A DNA stretch of 64,000 nucleotides from Kitasatospora cineracea (GCF_003751605.1 NZ_RJVJ01000001.1:3658001-3722000), one strand, 5' to 3'. Shown: positions 52,582 through 64,000, numbered from the stretch's first letter. Numbers and translations: made by a program. Notes: a model not told the origin generated them from the letters alone.

Positions 52582-54309
52582 ATGAGCAGACTCGTCCTGC
52601 TGGTCAACCCGAACAAGGTGCATCCGCCGATCGCCCCCTACGCCCTCGACGTGCTCACCACCGCACTGGAGGACGACGGCTTCGAGGTGGAGGTGCTCGA
52701 CCTGACCTTCCGCCGCGACGACTGGAAGACCTGCCTGCACGAGTACTTCGCCGAACGCTCCCCGATGCTGGTCGGGGTGACCGTCCGCAACACCGACACC
52801 GTGTACGCCTTCGAGCAGCGCCCGTTCGTCGGCGAGCACCGGGAGATCATCACCGAGATCCGCCGGCTCACCGACGCGCCCGTGGTCGGCGGCGGAATCG
52901 GCTTCTCCACCATGCCGTTCGCGCTGGTCGAGTACTTCGGCATCGACTACGGGGTGAAGGGCCCCGGCGAGAAGATCCTCTGCGAACTGGCCGCCGCCGT
53001 CGCCGGGGGCCGCGACACCGCCGGCATCCCCGGCCTGATCCGCAACACCGCCCGCGGCGCCGTCCGGGTCCCGCCCGCGGTGCTCACCGTCCGCCACGGG
53101 CAGACTCAACTCGCCGAGGCCACAGGCCAGTTCGAGCCCCGGGTGTGGCAGGTCGACCGGCTCTCGGTGTACCGGCGGCGCTCCGGCGTCCCGCGCCGGG
53201 TCGACAACCTGGAGTACTACCGGCGCGGCGGCCTCGGCTCCATCCTGACCAAGAACGGCTGCGCCTACCGCTGCTCGCACTGCGTCGAGCCCGACGCCAA
53301 GGGCACCCGCTACGGGCAGCGCGAACTCGCCTCCGTGGTCGACGAGATGGAGTCGCTGGCCGCGCAGGGCATCCTGGACCAGCACACCACCGACAGCGAG
53401 TTCAACCTCTCGATCGCGCACGCCAAGAACCTGCTGCGGGAGATCGTCCGCCGTCGGCACGCCGATCCGGACAACCCGCTGAACGGGTTGCGGCTGTGGG
53501 TCTACTGCCAGCCCAGCCCGTTCGACGAGGAGTTCGCCGACCTGCTGGCCGCGGCGGGCTGCCGGGGCGTCAACGTCGGCAGCGACCACATCCGCCCCGA
53601 GGTGCTCAGCGGCTGGAAGGTCACCGAGAAGGGCGGCACCTACTACACCTTCGCCGACACCGAGCGGCTGGTCCGGCTGTGCCGTGAACGCGGCATCCTC
53701 ACCATGGTCGAGGCGCTGTTCGGCATGCCGGGGGAGACCCCCGCGACGGTCCGCGCCTGCGTGGACGCCTTCATGGCGCTGGACGCCACCGTCACCGGCT
53801 TCTCGCTCGGCCTGCGGCTGTTCCCGTACACCCCGATGGGCATCGACATCGCCGAACGCTGCGCGGGCGTGCGCACCGTCCCCGGCCTGCAGTCCAACAC
53901 CGCCGACGGCCCGATCGTGCTCAAGCCGCTGCGGATGTGCGCCTCCCCGGCCGAGTACGAGCGGCAGTTCATGTTCGACGAGCACGGCAACTTCCGGCTG
54001 GTCTGCTACTTCTCGCCCGACCTGCTGCCCGACCCGGCCCGCGCCGCCGACCCCGCCGAACGCTGGCACGGCGCGGTCGCCGACCTGTGGGCGCTGATCG
54101 ACCCGGCCGACCACCACCGGGTCATGCTGCCCACCGTCGAGGGCATGAGCGAGCACGACAACAACTACGCCGACAACCCCTTCCTCACCAGCCTCGGCGG
54201 CCTCGGCTACACCGGCGCGTTCTGGTCGCACTGGCGCGGCCGCGAGGAGATCATGCGCAAGGCCCGGGAAGCCGCCGCCCAACCCTCACATCTGCCAACT
54301 CCTGCGTGA
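52582..54309 (+). CDS. B12-binding-domain radical SAM enzyme
   Basis: A 575-residue protein. An N-terminal cobalamin-binding-like domain (LLVNPNKVHPPIAPYALDVLTTALEDDGFEVEVLDL; residues 1-150) precedes the radical SAM barrel with CAYRCSHC (Cys 227, 231, 234) binding the 4Fe-4S cluster. Later Cys and GMPGETPATVRACVDAF support the family. It likely methylates, cyclises or rearranges carbon. ATG 52582 follows GAGGGAGG. Confidence 0.9.
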   Translation: MSRLVLLVNPNKVHPPIAPYALDVLTTALEDDGFEVEVLDLTFRRDDWKTCLHEYFAERSPMLVGVTVRNTDTVYAFEQRPFVGEHREIITEIRRLTDAPVVGGGIGFSTMPFALVEYFGIDYGVKGPGEKILCELAAAVAGGRDTAGIPGLIRNTARGAVRVPPAVLTVRHGQTQLAEATGQFEPRVWQVDRLSVYRRRSGVPRRVDNLEYYRRGGLGSILTKNGCAYRCSHCVEPDAKGTRYGQRELASVVDEMESLAAQGILDQHTTDSEFNLSIAHAKNLLREIVRRRHADPDNPLNGLRLWVYCQPSPFDEEFADLLAAAGCRGVNVGSDHIRPEVLSGWKVTEKGGTYYTFADTERLVRLCRERGILTMVEALFGMPGETPATVRACVDAFMALDATVTGFSLGLRLFPYTPMGIDIAERCAGVRTVPGLQSNTADGPIVLKPLRMCASPAEYERQFMFDEHGNFRLVCYFSPDLLPDPARAADPAERWHGAVADLWALIDPADHHRVMLPTVEGMSEHDNNYADNPFLTSLGGLGYTGAFWSHWRGREEIMRKAREAAAQPSHLPTPA

Positions 54310-54332
54310 CATTGTGCACTTGAGGCGCCGAA

Positions 54333-54380
54333 TTGATCAGATCATGATGACGTAACGGAATCATCACTACCGGTGATCAA
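54333..54380. promoter_or_regulatory. nested dyad upstream of the LuxR-type regulator gene
   Basis: TTGATCA (54333-54339) pairs with TGATCAA (54374-54380), and TGATGA (54345-54350) with TCATCA (54361-54366), with centres one base apart. The region is unusually AT-rich. It is a likely regulator site and promoter of the second transcription unit of the cluster. Confidence 0.5.
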
Positions 54381-54436
54381 CTCCGGGCCGCACCGCACCG
54401 CACCACCGCCGCACCACCACACGCCGCGAGGGGACG

Positions 54437-55111
54437 ATGAACCAGCACGGGACCACCACGCCGCTGACCGTGCTGCTCGCCGACGCCCAGCCCGCCGTCC
54501 GCCGGGGCGTCCGCTCCATGGTCGAGGCCGGCGGCGGCGCGGCCGTGGTCGACGAGGCCGGCACCACCGGCGAAGTGCTCGCCGCCACCGCCCGGCACCG
54601 CCCCGACGTCCTGGTCCTCGACCCGCAGATGGACGACGGCACCGGCATGCGGATGATCAGCCAGGTCCTGCGCCTCACCCCGGAGACCGGCGTCCTGGTG
54701 TTCAGCCCCTTCGACGACGACAAGGCCGTCGCCGCCGCCTTCCACGCCGGAGCCCGCGGCTACCTGGTCAAACGGGCCACCGCCGACCAGATCGTCCGCG
54801 GCATCCACGCCGTCGGCGCCGGCGAGGCCATCCTCGACCGGGTCATCGCCGCCCGCCTCGGCACCCTGATCGGCACCGGCCAGCGTCCGCGCAGCTACCC
54901 GTTCCCGCAGCTCAGCGACCGCGAACGGGACGTCCTCGAACACCTCGCCGCCGGCCGCTCCAACACCTTCATCGCCCGCGAACTCGCCCTCGCCTCCAAG
55001 ACCGTCAGCAACCGGATCTCCGGCATCCTCGGCAAACTCGGCGTCGCCGACCGCGCCCAGGCCCTGGTCCTCGCCCGCGACGCCGGCCTCGGCCACGCCC
55101 CCGCCCGCTGA
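54437..55111 (+). CDS. LuxR/NarL-type response regulator
   Basis: A 224-residue two-domain regulator. Receiver: VLLADAQPAVRRG (single acidic pocket Asp), LVLDPQMDDGTG (phospho-acceptor Asp) and YLVKRAT (Lys). LuxR HTH: LSDRERDVLEHLAAGRSNTFIARELALASKTVSNRISGILGKLGVADRAQA. No histidine kinase is adjacent, so it is orphan. Probable pathway-specific regulator. Confidence 0.9.
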   Translation: MNQHGTTTPLTVLLADAQPAVRRGVRSMVEAGGGAAVVDEAGTTGEVLAATARHRPDVLVLDPQMDDGTGMRMISQVLRLTPETGVLVFSPFDDDKAVAAAFHAGARGYLVKRATADQIVRGIHAVGAGEAILDRVIAARLGTLIGTGQRPRSYPFPQLSDRERDVLEHLAAGRSNTFIARELALASKTVSNRISGILGKLGVADRAQALVLARDAGLGHAPAR

Positions 55112-55207
55112 CGCGCCCCGCGCGCCCGCACCCCCGTCGAACTCCGGACCCGAACCCCGGACCCGAACCCGAATCCCGAACCCCGAGCCTCCGAACGGAG
55201 CCCCGCC

Positions 55208-55543
55208 ATGCCCGAAACCGTGGTGATCCGGCGCCAGGAACCCGACCACCTCGAACGCGCCCACGGCCTCGACCTCCGCCTCCTCCACCCCTGGGGCGAC
55301 CTCACCGCCCCCTTCCACGGCGCCTGGTGCGTCCTGCGCCCCGGCGACCTCACCGACACCCACCAGCACACCGAACGCGAACTCTTCGTCTGCATCAGCG
55401 GAAGCGGCGAGATCCGCACCGCCGACACCAGCCACCCCGTCACCGCCGGCGACCTCGTCCTGCTCCCCGCCGACACCGACCACGCCGTCGCCAACCCGCA
55501 CGACACCGACTTCGCCTACTACGCCATCTGGTGGCAGGCATGA
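55208..55543 (+). CDS. stand-alone cupin, hydrazine-synthetase half
   Basis: A 111-residue single cupin. Motif 1 is GDLTDTHQHTERELFVCISGSG with His52, His54, Glu58; motif 2 is GDLVLLPADTDHAVANP with His92. These fit the three-His/one-Glu metal site of cupins. In Spb40-like enzymes a zinc cupin fused to the MetRS-like domain forms the N-N bond. Here it is separate, in the second transcription unit, 10 kb from its partner. An unrelated cupin role is the alternative. Confidence 0.8.
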   Translation: MPETVVIRRQEPDHLERAHGLDLRLLHPWGDLTAPFHGAWCVLRPGDLTDTHQHTERELFVCISGSGEIRTADTSHPVTAGDLVLLPADTDHAVANPHDTDFAYYAIWWQA

Positions 55544-55886
55544 CCCCGCCGCCCCCGACCGCCTCGACTACGAAGGCCGCCGCTTCCACGCCCCCGACGG
55601 CGACCGCCGCACCACCGCCCTCTACCACCAGCAGGACGACCTGGTCTGGGCCGAGATCACCGGCGGCACCATCCAGCGCGGCTGGACCGCCGGCACCCGC
55701 CAGCCCGACGGTACCCTCGCCATGGGCTACACCTTCGTCCTCACCGACGGCCAGGTCATCTGCGGCCGCACCCACAACACCCCCACCCTCACCCCCGACG
55801 GCCGCATCCGCCTCCACGAGACCTGGGAACGCTACGGCCCCCACCCCACCACCGGCACCTCCACCATCGAAGAGATCACCCCGTGA
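55540..55886 (+). pseudogene. small conserved protein gene (NAGS-like annotation) with apparent frameshift
   Basis: ATG 55540 overlaps the cupin stop. After seven codons the protein-like reading moves to another frame: DRLDYEGRRFHAPDGD...HHQQDDLVWAEITGGTIQRGW...GRIRLHETWERYG to TGA 55886. One more C in the run 55552-55556 would give a 115-residue protein of the family wrongly named n-acetylglutamate synthase in streptomycetes. No other start codon exists in the true frame. Real mutation or a sequencing error. Confidence 0.65.
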
Positions 55887-55956
55887 CCCCCGCCCCCCAC
55901 CCGCCCACGGCCCCGCACAGCGGCCGCACCCGCCCGACCGTGCCGGAGGCAGCGCC

Positions 55957-57312
55957 ATGACCGACCCCGACTGGGCGTTGCTCGACAAGCACACCGCCGG
56001 CCCCCTGCTGCACCCCGGGGACGCGGCCTTCCAGGAGTCCTCCGCCGCGTTCAACGAGCGCTGGGCGCACCGCGCGCCCGTCGCCGTGCTGCGGGCCGCC
56101 GACGCCGCGGACGTGCTGCGGGCGATCGACTGGGCCCGGGACCACGGGGTGCCGATCGTGCCGCGCGGGGGCGGTCACTCGTACGCCGGGTACTCGGTGA
56201 ACTCCGGCCTGGTGGTGGACCTGCGGGCGCTGGACGCGATCGCCGTCGATCCCGCCACCGGCCGGGTCACCGTCGGCGGCGGCGTCCTGACCGGCGCGCT
56301 GTACGCCGCGCTGCGCCCGCACGGGCTGGCGCTGCCGCTCGGCAACGGCGCGGGCGTCGGCATCGCCGGCCTGGCGCTCGGCGGCGGCTCGGCCGCGACC
56401 TCCCGCCGGTTCGGGCTGACGGCCGACACGCTGCGCGCCACCACCCTGGCCACCGCCGCCGGCACCGTCCTGACCTGCGACGCCGGGCAGCACGAGGACC
56501 TGTACTGGGCCTGCCGGGGCGGTGGCGGCGGCAACTTCGGGATCAACCTGGACCTGACCTTCCAGGCCGTCGAGGCCCCCGCCGCCGCCACCTGCCTGCT
56601 GCTCTGGGAGGCCGCCCACGCCGCCGAAGTCCTGTTCGCCGTCCAGCAGTTGATGCTCACCGCCCCCGAGGAGACCTCGCTGCGCCTGGGCGTCGCCCGC
56701 TCCGGCGGCCGCACGGTGGTCTCCGCCGTCGGCCTGCACCTGGGCCCGGCCGCCGAGTTGCGCGAACTGCTCGCCCCGGCGTTCGCGGCCGCCCCGCCGC
56801 TGCGCGCGGAGCTCGCCGACCGGCCGTTCTGGGACGCGATGGACTACCTGAAGCACGAGACCAGCGGCGGGGCGTTCGCGGTCCGCACCCACTTCGCCGC
56901 CCGCCCGCTGCCGCCGGAGGCCCTGACGGCCGCGCTGGCCCACCTGGCGGCCGCGCCGCCGAGCGGCAACGCCGACGGCTGCGGGTTCGCCCTGTTCGGC
57001 TGGGGTGGCGCGATCAACCGGGTCGACCCGGCGGCCACCGCGTTCGTCCACCGCGACGCCCGGTACCTGGTCAGCCTGGACACCTCCTGGCTGCCCGGCG
57101 AGGACCCGGCCCCGCACCTCGCCCACCTCGCCGGACTCGATCACCTGATCGCCCCGCACGCGACCGGCGGCGCCTACCTGAACTTCACCGACCCGGACCT
57201 GCGGGGCTGGCGCGCGGCCTACTACGGTGCGAACTACCCGAGGCTGGTCGCCACCAAGCGCCGCCACGACCCGGACGGGCTGTTCGCCTTCCCGCAGTCC
57301 GTCGGCAGCTGA
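55957..57312 (+). CDS. BBE-like FAD-linked oxidase
   Basis: A 451-residue PCMH/BBE oxidase. The FAD-His segment VPRGGGHSYAGYS (about residues 69-80), GGGGGNFGINL and the C-terminal FAFPQSVGS are present. No Cys appears where the second covalent FAD link would be, so attachment by His only. ATG 55957 follows CCGGAGG. It oxidises alcohols, amines or C-C bonds using O2; probably a late tailoring enzyme. Confidence 0.88.
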   Translation: MTDPDWALLDKHTAGPLLHPGDAAFQESSAAFNERWAHRAPVAVLRAADAADVLRAIDWARDHGVPIVPRGGGHSYAGYSVNSGLVVDLRALDAIAVDPATGRVTVGGGVLTGALYAALRPHGLALPLGNGAGVGIAGLALGGGSAATSRRFGLTADTLRATTLATAAGTVLTCDAGQHEDLYWACRGGGGGNFGINLDLTFQAVEAPAAATCLLLWEAAHAAEVLFAVQQLMLTAPEETSLRLGVARSGGRTVVSAVGLHLGPAAELRELLAPAFAAAPPLRAELADRPFWDAMDYLKHETSGGAFAVRTHFAARPLPPEALTAALAHLAAAPPSGNADGCGFALFGWGGAINRVDPAATAFVHRDARYLVSLDTSWLPGEDPAPHLAHLAGLDHLIAPHATGGAYLNFTDPDLRGWRAAYYGANYPRLVATKRRHDPDGLFAFPQSVGS

Positions 57313-57404
57313 ACGAACCCCGAGCCCGAACCCCGAGTCCCCCGCCACGGAACAGGACTGACCGACCGTCAGTTCCTCCGCCATGCCCGGAAGGAGACAC
57401 CACC

Positions 57405-58214
57405 GTGTCGCCGCGTACCGCCACCCCGCGCCACTACCTGATGTGCCGGCCCGCGCACTTCACCGTCGACTACTCGATCAACCCGTGGATGGACCCGGCC
57501 AAGCCGACCGACACCGGCACCGCCCTCGCCCAGTGGGACCAGCTGCACGCGCTGTTCCAACGCCTGGGCCACACCGTGGAGTTGATCGAACCGCTGCCCG
57601 GCCTGCCGGACATGGTGTTCGCCGCCAACGGCGCCACCACCCTGGACGGCAGGGTGCTCGGCGCCCGCTTCCGCCACCCCGAGCGGGCCGCCGAGGGCCC
57701 CGCGTACGCCGACTGGTTCCGCGAGCGCGGCTGGCGGGTCAGGGACGCCGAGCAGGTCAACGAGGGCGAGGGCGACCTGCTGGTGGCGGGCGACCGGATC
57801 CTGGCCGGCACCGGCTTCCGCACCGAGGCCGCCGCGCACGCCGAGGCGGCGGAGTTCCTCGGCCGCGAGGTGGTGACCCTGCGGCTGGTCGACCCGCGCT
57901 ACTACCACCTGGACACCGCGCTCGCGGTGCTCAGCGACACCGAGGTCATGTACTACCCGCCGGCCTTCGACGCCGCCTCCCGCGCCGTCCTGGAGCGCCT
58001 CTACCCGGACGCGCTGCTGGCCGGCGCCGACGACGCCCGGGTGTTCGGCCTGAACGCGGTCTCCGACGGCGCCAACGTGGTCCTCCCGGAGGCCGCCGTC
58101 GGCCTCGCCGAGCGGCTGCGCGAACGCGGCTTCACCCCGGTCGGCGTCGACCTGACCGAGCTGCTCCGGGCCGGCGGCGCCGTCAAGTGCTGCACCCTGG
58201 AACTGCGCCACTGA
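57405..58214 (+). CDS. ddaH: dimethylarginine dimethylaminohydrolase-like amidinotransferase
   Basis: A 269-residue DDAH/arginine-deiminase-fold enzyme. Seen: PDMVFAANGAT, EGEGDLL, RYYHLDTAL (catalytic His) and GAVKCCTLELR (catalytic Cys). It hydrolyses a guanidino carbon, usually making citrulline or ornithine. GTG 57405 follows GGAAGGAGA. It may feed the cluster with ornithine or be unrelated arginine metabolism; a terminator follows at 58226. Confidence 0.85.
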   Translation: MSPRTATPRHYLMCRPAHFTVDYSINPWMDPAKPTDTGTALAQWDQLHALFQRLGHTVELIEPLPGLPDMVFAANGATTLDGRVLGARFRHPERAAEGPAYADWFRERGWRVRDAEQVNEGEGDLLVAGDRILAGTGFRTEAAAHAEAAEFLGREVVTLRLVDPRYYHLDTALAVLSDTEVMYYPPAFDAASRAVLERLYPDALLAGADDARVFGLNAVSDGANVVLPEAAVGLAERLRERGFTPVGVDLTELLRAGGAVKCCTLELRH

Positions 58215-58225
58215 ACCCGCGCAAC

Positions 58226-58265
58226 GGCAGGGGCCCGGACCGCACCGGCGGTCCGGGCCCCTGCC
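58226..58265. terminator. perfect 17-bp terminator hairpin
   Basis: GGCAGGGGCCCGGACCG and its exact complement around a CACCGG loop between the convergent ddaH-like and katG genes. Confidence 0.8.
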
Positions 58266-58283
58266 CGCTTCACTGCCTCACGC

Positions 58284-61108
<2,825 letters not shown>

Positions 61109-61124
61109 CCCGGCCCCCGCACCA

Positions 61125-61192
61125 CCCCGGCCCGATCGGCCACCGCCGCCCGATCGCGAGCCCCGGCCCGATCGGCCACCGCCGCCCGATCG
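61125..61192. repeat. 32-bp direct repeat in the exporter tail
   Basis: Positions 61125-61156 and 61161-61192 are identical and encode the repeated DRAAVADRAG at the C-terminus of the MFS exporter. Confidence 0.75.
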
Positions 61193-62593
61193 ACGGCCCC
61201 GCCCGGCCGCACCGCGCCCAGCAGCGCGATCAGCACCCCCGCCGCCACCAGCAGCCACCACACCCCGCGCGCCGCCGAAGCGAACGCCGCGCCGCCCGCC
61301 GCCACCCCGGGCGCCAGCAGGCTGCCCGCCACCGCCACGCCCACCGCCGAGCCGGTCTGCCGGGCCGTCGAGGCCAGCGCGGCCGCCACCGAGGCCATCG
61401 ACCCCGGCATCCCCGACACCGCCGTGTTGCTGATCGGCGGGTTCACCGTCCCCTGGAACACCCCCACCAGCGCGAACACCGCCAGCAGCACCGGCACCGG
61501 CGTCCCCGGGCCGACCGGCAGCAGCAGCAGCCCGGCCAGCGCCAGCGACACGCCCGCCACCAGCAGCGGCCCGCGCGGCCCGGACCGGCCCACCGCCCGG
61601 CCGGTGCGCGGCGACAGCACCAGGATCAGCACCCCCACCGGCGCCAGGCACAGCCCCGCCCGCAGCGCCGGCATCCCGCGCTCCTCCTGCAGGTACAGCG
61701 TCACCGCGAACAGGAACGCCCCGAACGCGCACAGCGCCGCGAACGCCATCGCCAGCGCCGCCACCAGCGGGCCGCGGCGCAGCAGCCGCACCTCCAGCAG
61801 CGGGTCCGTCCGCCGCGCCTCGTACCACCCGAGCGCCGGGACGGCCGCCGCCGCCACCGCCAGCGGCCCCCACACCGTCGGCGCGGACCAGCCCGACCGG
61901 CCCGCCGAGATCAGCCCGAACACCGTCCCGCCCAGCAGCGCCACCACCAGCAGCTGCCCCACCGGGTCGAACCGGCGGGCCCGCGCCGCCCGGGACTCCG
62001 GCACCCAGCGCAGCGCGCCCGCCACGCCCGCCGCCACCACCGGAAGGTTCACCCAGAACACCGCCCGCCAGCCCCAGCCGTCCACCAGCGCCCCGCCCAG
62101 CACCGGGCCCAGCACCAGCCCCAGCCCGGACACCGACCCGAACACCCCGATCGCCCGGGCCCGTTCGGCCGGCTCCGGGAACGCGGTGGCCACGATCGCC
62201 ATCGCCACCGGGTTCAGCATCGTCCCGCCCACCGCCTGCACCGCCCGCGCCGCCACCAGCCAGCCCGTCCCCGGCGCCAGCGCGCACAGCGCCGACCCCA
62301 GCCCGAACACCAGCAGCCCCAGCACGAACACCCGCCGCCGCCCCCACCGGTCCGCCGCCGCCCCCGCCGGCAGCAGGAACGCCGCCAGCACCAGCGTGTA
62401 CGCGTCCACCGTCCACTGCAGGGCCGGCACCGGCGCCCCCCACTCCCGCCGCACGGCGGGCAGCGCCACGTTCACCACGGTGATGTCCAGCACCACCAGC
62501 AGCATGCTCAGGCAGCACACCGCGAGCACCAACCACCTTCGCCGGTCGTCCAGTCCAGGCACCGGTCCGCCTCCGTCCGCCGCCGGCACGGGT

Positions 62594-62610
62594 GTTGACC
62601 GCACGTCAAC
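62594..62610. promoter_or_regulatory. MerR operator candidate
   Basis: GTTGAC, five bases, GTCAAC: a perfect inverted repeat between the divergent MFS and MerR genes, 44 bp before the MerR GTG. Confidence 0.7.
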
Positions 62611-62653
62611 GGGGCCCCGACCGGCCGGCGGCACCGACGCTACGATTTCGAGC

Positions 62654-63088
62654 GTGCTCGAGATCAAGCCCGAAACCGTGCTCCCCGCCGAGGGCGTGAC
62701 GATCGCCGAAGCCGCCGAACGCACCGGCGTCAGCGTCCACACCCTGCGCTACTACGAACGCGCCGGCCTGGTCGTCACCCCGATCGACCGGACCCCCGGC
62801 GGCCGCCGCCGCTACCACCACCGCGACCTCCGCTGGATCGACATCTGCACCCGGCTGCGCGCCACCGGCATGCCGATCCGCAGCATCCGCCGCTACGCCG
62901 AACTCGTCATGGCGGGCACCGGCAACGAGGCCGAACGCCTGGCCCTGCTGGAGGCCCACCAGGCCGAGACCGCCGCCCGCCTCGCCGAACTCCGCACCCA
63001 CCTCGACCGCATCGACCACAAGGTCGCCACCTACCGCGCCCGGCTCGCCGAGGGCCGCGCCGAGGGCCTCTGGACCCCGAACCCTTGA
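62654..63088 (+). CDS. MerR-family regulator
   Basis: A 144-residue MerR protein: VTIAEAAERTGVSVHTLRYYERAGLVVTPIDRTPGGRRRYHHRDLRWI and a coiled helix to the end; no Cys for metal binding, so a drug-type ligand. GTG 62654. It likely activates the divergent exporter. Confidence 0.92.
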   Translation: MLEIKPETVLPAEGVTIAEAAERTGVSVHTLRYYERAGLVVTPIDRTPGGRRRYHHRDLRWIDICTRLRATGMPIRSIRRYAELVMAGTGNEAERLALLEAHQAETAARLAELRTHLDRIDHKVATYRARLAEGRAEGLWTPNP

Positions 63089-63237
63089 CCAGGATTTGAC
63101 CCCCGAGGACAAAGCTTTACCCCAGGTCGGACGCCCTCCCACCGCGCTCCCCGACCCGCCGCGCGCTGCGCTACAGTCTGGCCGCCCGACCCGGCGGCGC
63201 ACCCGCCGGGCCCGATCGACTGCACGGGGGATGCGCA

Positions 63238-63945
63238 GTGGCGGTTGACGACCTGCCGGCACCGGTGGTGACGTTCCTCAACGTCATCGGAGTGCCCTGG
63301 CCGTACATCAACGAGGACGAGGTCCGCGAGTTCGCCGCCATGGTGCGGAAGTTCGGCCAGGCCGTGGAGCGGACCCACGCCGAGGCGACCCGGGCGATGG
63401 ACGGCTTCGCCCAGGCGTACCAGGGCGCCGCCACCCGGCGGATGCAGTCCGGCTGGTCCGAGCTCTCCGAACGGCACACCCGGGAGCTGGTGCTGGGCTG
63501 CACGCTGCTCGCCGAGGCGCTGGAGGTCGGCGCCGAGGTGATCGTCGCGCAGAAGGTCGAGGCCCTGGTCGAACTGGGCGTCATGGCCGCCGCTTTCATC
63601 GCCGACCAGGCCGCCGCGGTGGCCACCCTCGGACTGGCCGAGGCCGCCGTGCCGGTGATCGTGGAGGCCGGGAAGAAGCTGCTGGAGACGCTCAAGCAGC
63701 AGATCATCCAGTACGTCATCGGCGAGATCATCGAGGCCGCGGCCAAACCGCTCTTCGCCAAGATCGAGCACGCCATGTCCGGCCTGGACTGGGGCCGGAC
63801 CTCGGGCGGAGCCGGCGCCGCGGACGGCTTCAGCCTCGACGCCGACCTGGCCGACCGGCACCTGAGCACGATGCGCGCCCACACCGAGGCGTTCCGCGGC
63901 CACGCGCGGGAACTGCGCGGCGGACTCGAGAGGCTGGCGTTCTGA
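63238..63945 (+). CDS. WXG100/PPE-like secretion-substrate protein
   Basis: A 235-residue helical protein. PWPYINEDEVREFAAMVRKFGQAVERTHAEATRAMDGFAQAYQGAATRRMQSGW resembles the N-terminal domain of WXG100-like/ESX polymorphic toxin proteins; two hydrophobic stretches (residues about 110-140) follow, then a helix to the end. GTG 63238. Its stop overlaps the next gene (TGATG). Probably part of a type VII secretion effector locus. Confidence 0.7.
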   Translation: MAVDDLPAPVVTFLNVIGVPWPYINEDEVREFAAMVRKFGQAVERTHAEATRAMDGFAQAYQGAATRRMQSGWSELSERHTRELVLGCTLLAEALEVGAEVIVAQKVEALVELGVMAAAFIADQAAAVATLGLAEAAVPVIVEAGKKLLETLKQQIIQYVIGEIIEAAAKPLFAKIEHAMSGLDWGRTSGGAGAADGFSLDADLADRHLSTMRAHTEAFRGHARELRGGLERLAF

Positions 63946-64000
63946 TGGGGGCCGGAGGAGAGGAGCAGGCGGTCTTCCGGGCGCTCAAGAACGACGCCCT
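63945..64000 (+). CDS. start of next gene, truncated by window edge
   Basis: ATG 63945 overlaps the preceding stop and reads MGAGGEEQAVFRALKNDA before the window ends. Too short to identify; the coupling places it in the same ESX-like operon. Confidence 0.5.
   Translation, partial: MGAGGEEQAVFRALKNDA

Overview
This 64 kb window has very high GC (about 73-75 percent by eye), Streptomyces-like codon use, many GTG starts, heavy ATGA/GTGA gene overlaps and long perfect GC-rich hairpins between convergent genes. Together with an iron box, a Fur-KatG pair, LAxTG wall-protein sorting, a CxxxCxxC leader-type peptide and many MarR/TetR/MerR regulators it points to a Streptomycetaceae chromosome (Streptomyces or Kitasatospora). 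I see no tRNA, rRNA, CRISPR array or intact transposase.

Layout. 0.1-12.9 kb: housekeeping and accessory genes: TIGR03084-type protein, NAD(P)-binding protein, a dioxygenase divergent from a MarR regulator with two palindromic operators, BNR-repeat protein, pirin, thioredoxin, a COG4315 lipoprotein, an ECF sigma/anti-sigma pair, DUF1876 protein, ferredoxin reductase, VOC protein and an LAxTG-anchored ALF-repeat wall protein. 13-19.4 kb: an iron-box gene, then a TetR-controlled catabolic regulon (two SDRs, a quinone oxidoreductase, and convergently an ACAD10/11-type dehydrogenase with its APH-like kinase). The same 19-bp operator lies at both structural promoters. 19.5-24.8 kb: catalase KatA, a membrane protein plus COG4315 lipoprotein, a DrrAB-type ABC exporter and a 166-bp palindromic MITE-like element. 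25-30 kb: a phenolic-lipid type cluster (P450, FAD reductase, ICMT-like methyltransferase, type III PKS, UbiA prenyltransferase). 30-42 kb: SDR, a stand-alone HemC, MFS exporter with a divergent regulator, GH13 enzyme, a TPR-like protein, a frameshifted DUF4132 gene, and a secreted beta-propeller protein preceded by a small leader peptide.

42.3-58.2 kb is the most interesting part: a mostly translationally coupled cluster encoding an ornithine/lysine N-hydroxylase, a stand-alone methionyl-tRNA-synthetase-like enzyme, a glycine-oxidase-like flavoprotein, an MFS exporter, two ATP-grasp ligases, a tandem pair of acyl-CoA-dehydrogenase-fold flavoproteins, a B12-binding radical SAM enzyme, a LuxR regulator, a stand-alone cupin, a small (apparently frameshifted) conserved protein, a BBE-like oxidase and a DDAH-like hydrolase. 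The N-hydroxylase + MetRS-like + cupin set matches the enzymes known to make N-N bonds (hydrazine synthetases such as Spb40), but here the two halves are separate genes 10 kb apart. No NRPS or PKS carrier protein is present, so the two ATP-grasp enzymes probably do the coupling. The product is unknown to me.

58-64 kb: KatG divergent from a Fur-type regulator, a DHA2-type MFS exporter divergent from a MerR regulator, and the start of a WXG100/ESX-like locus that runs off the right edge.
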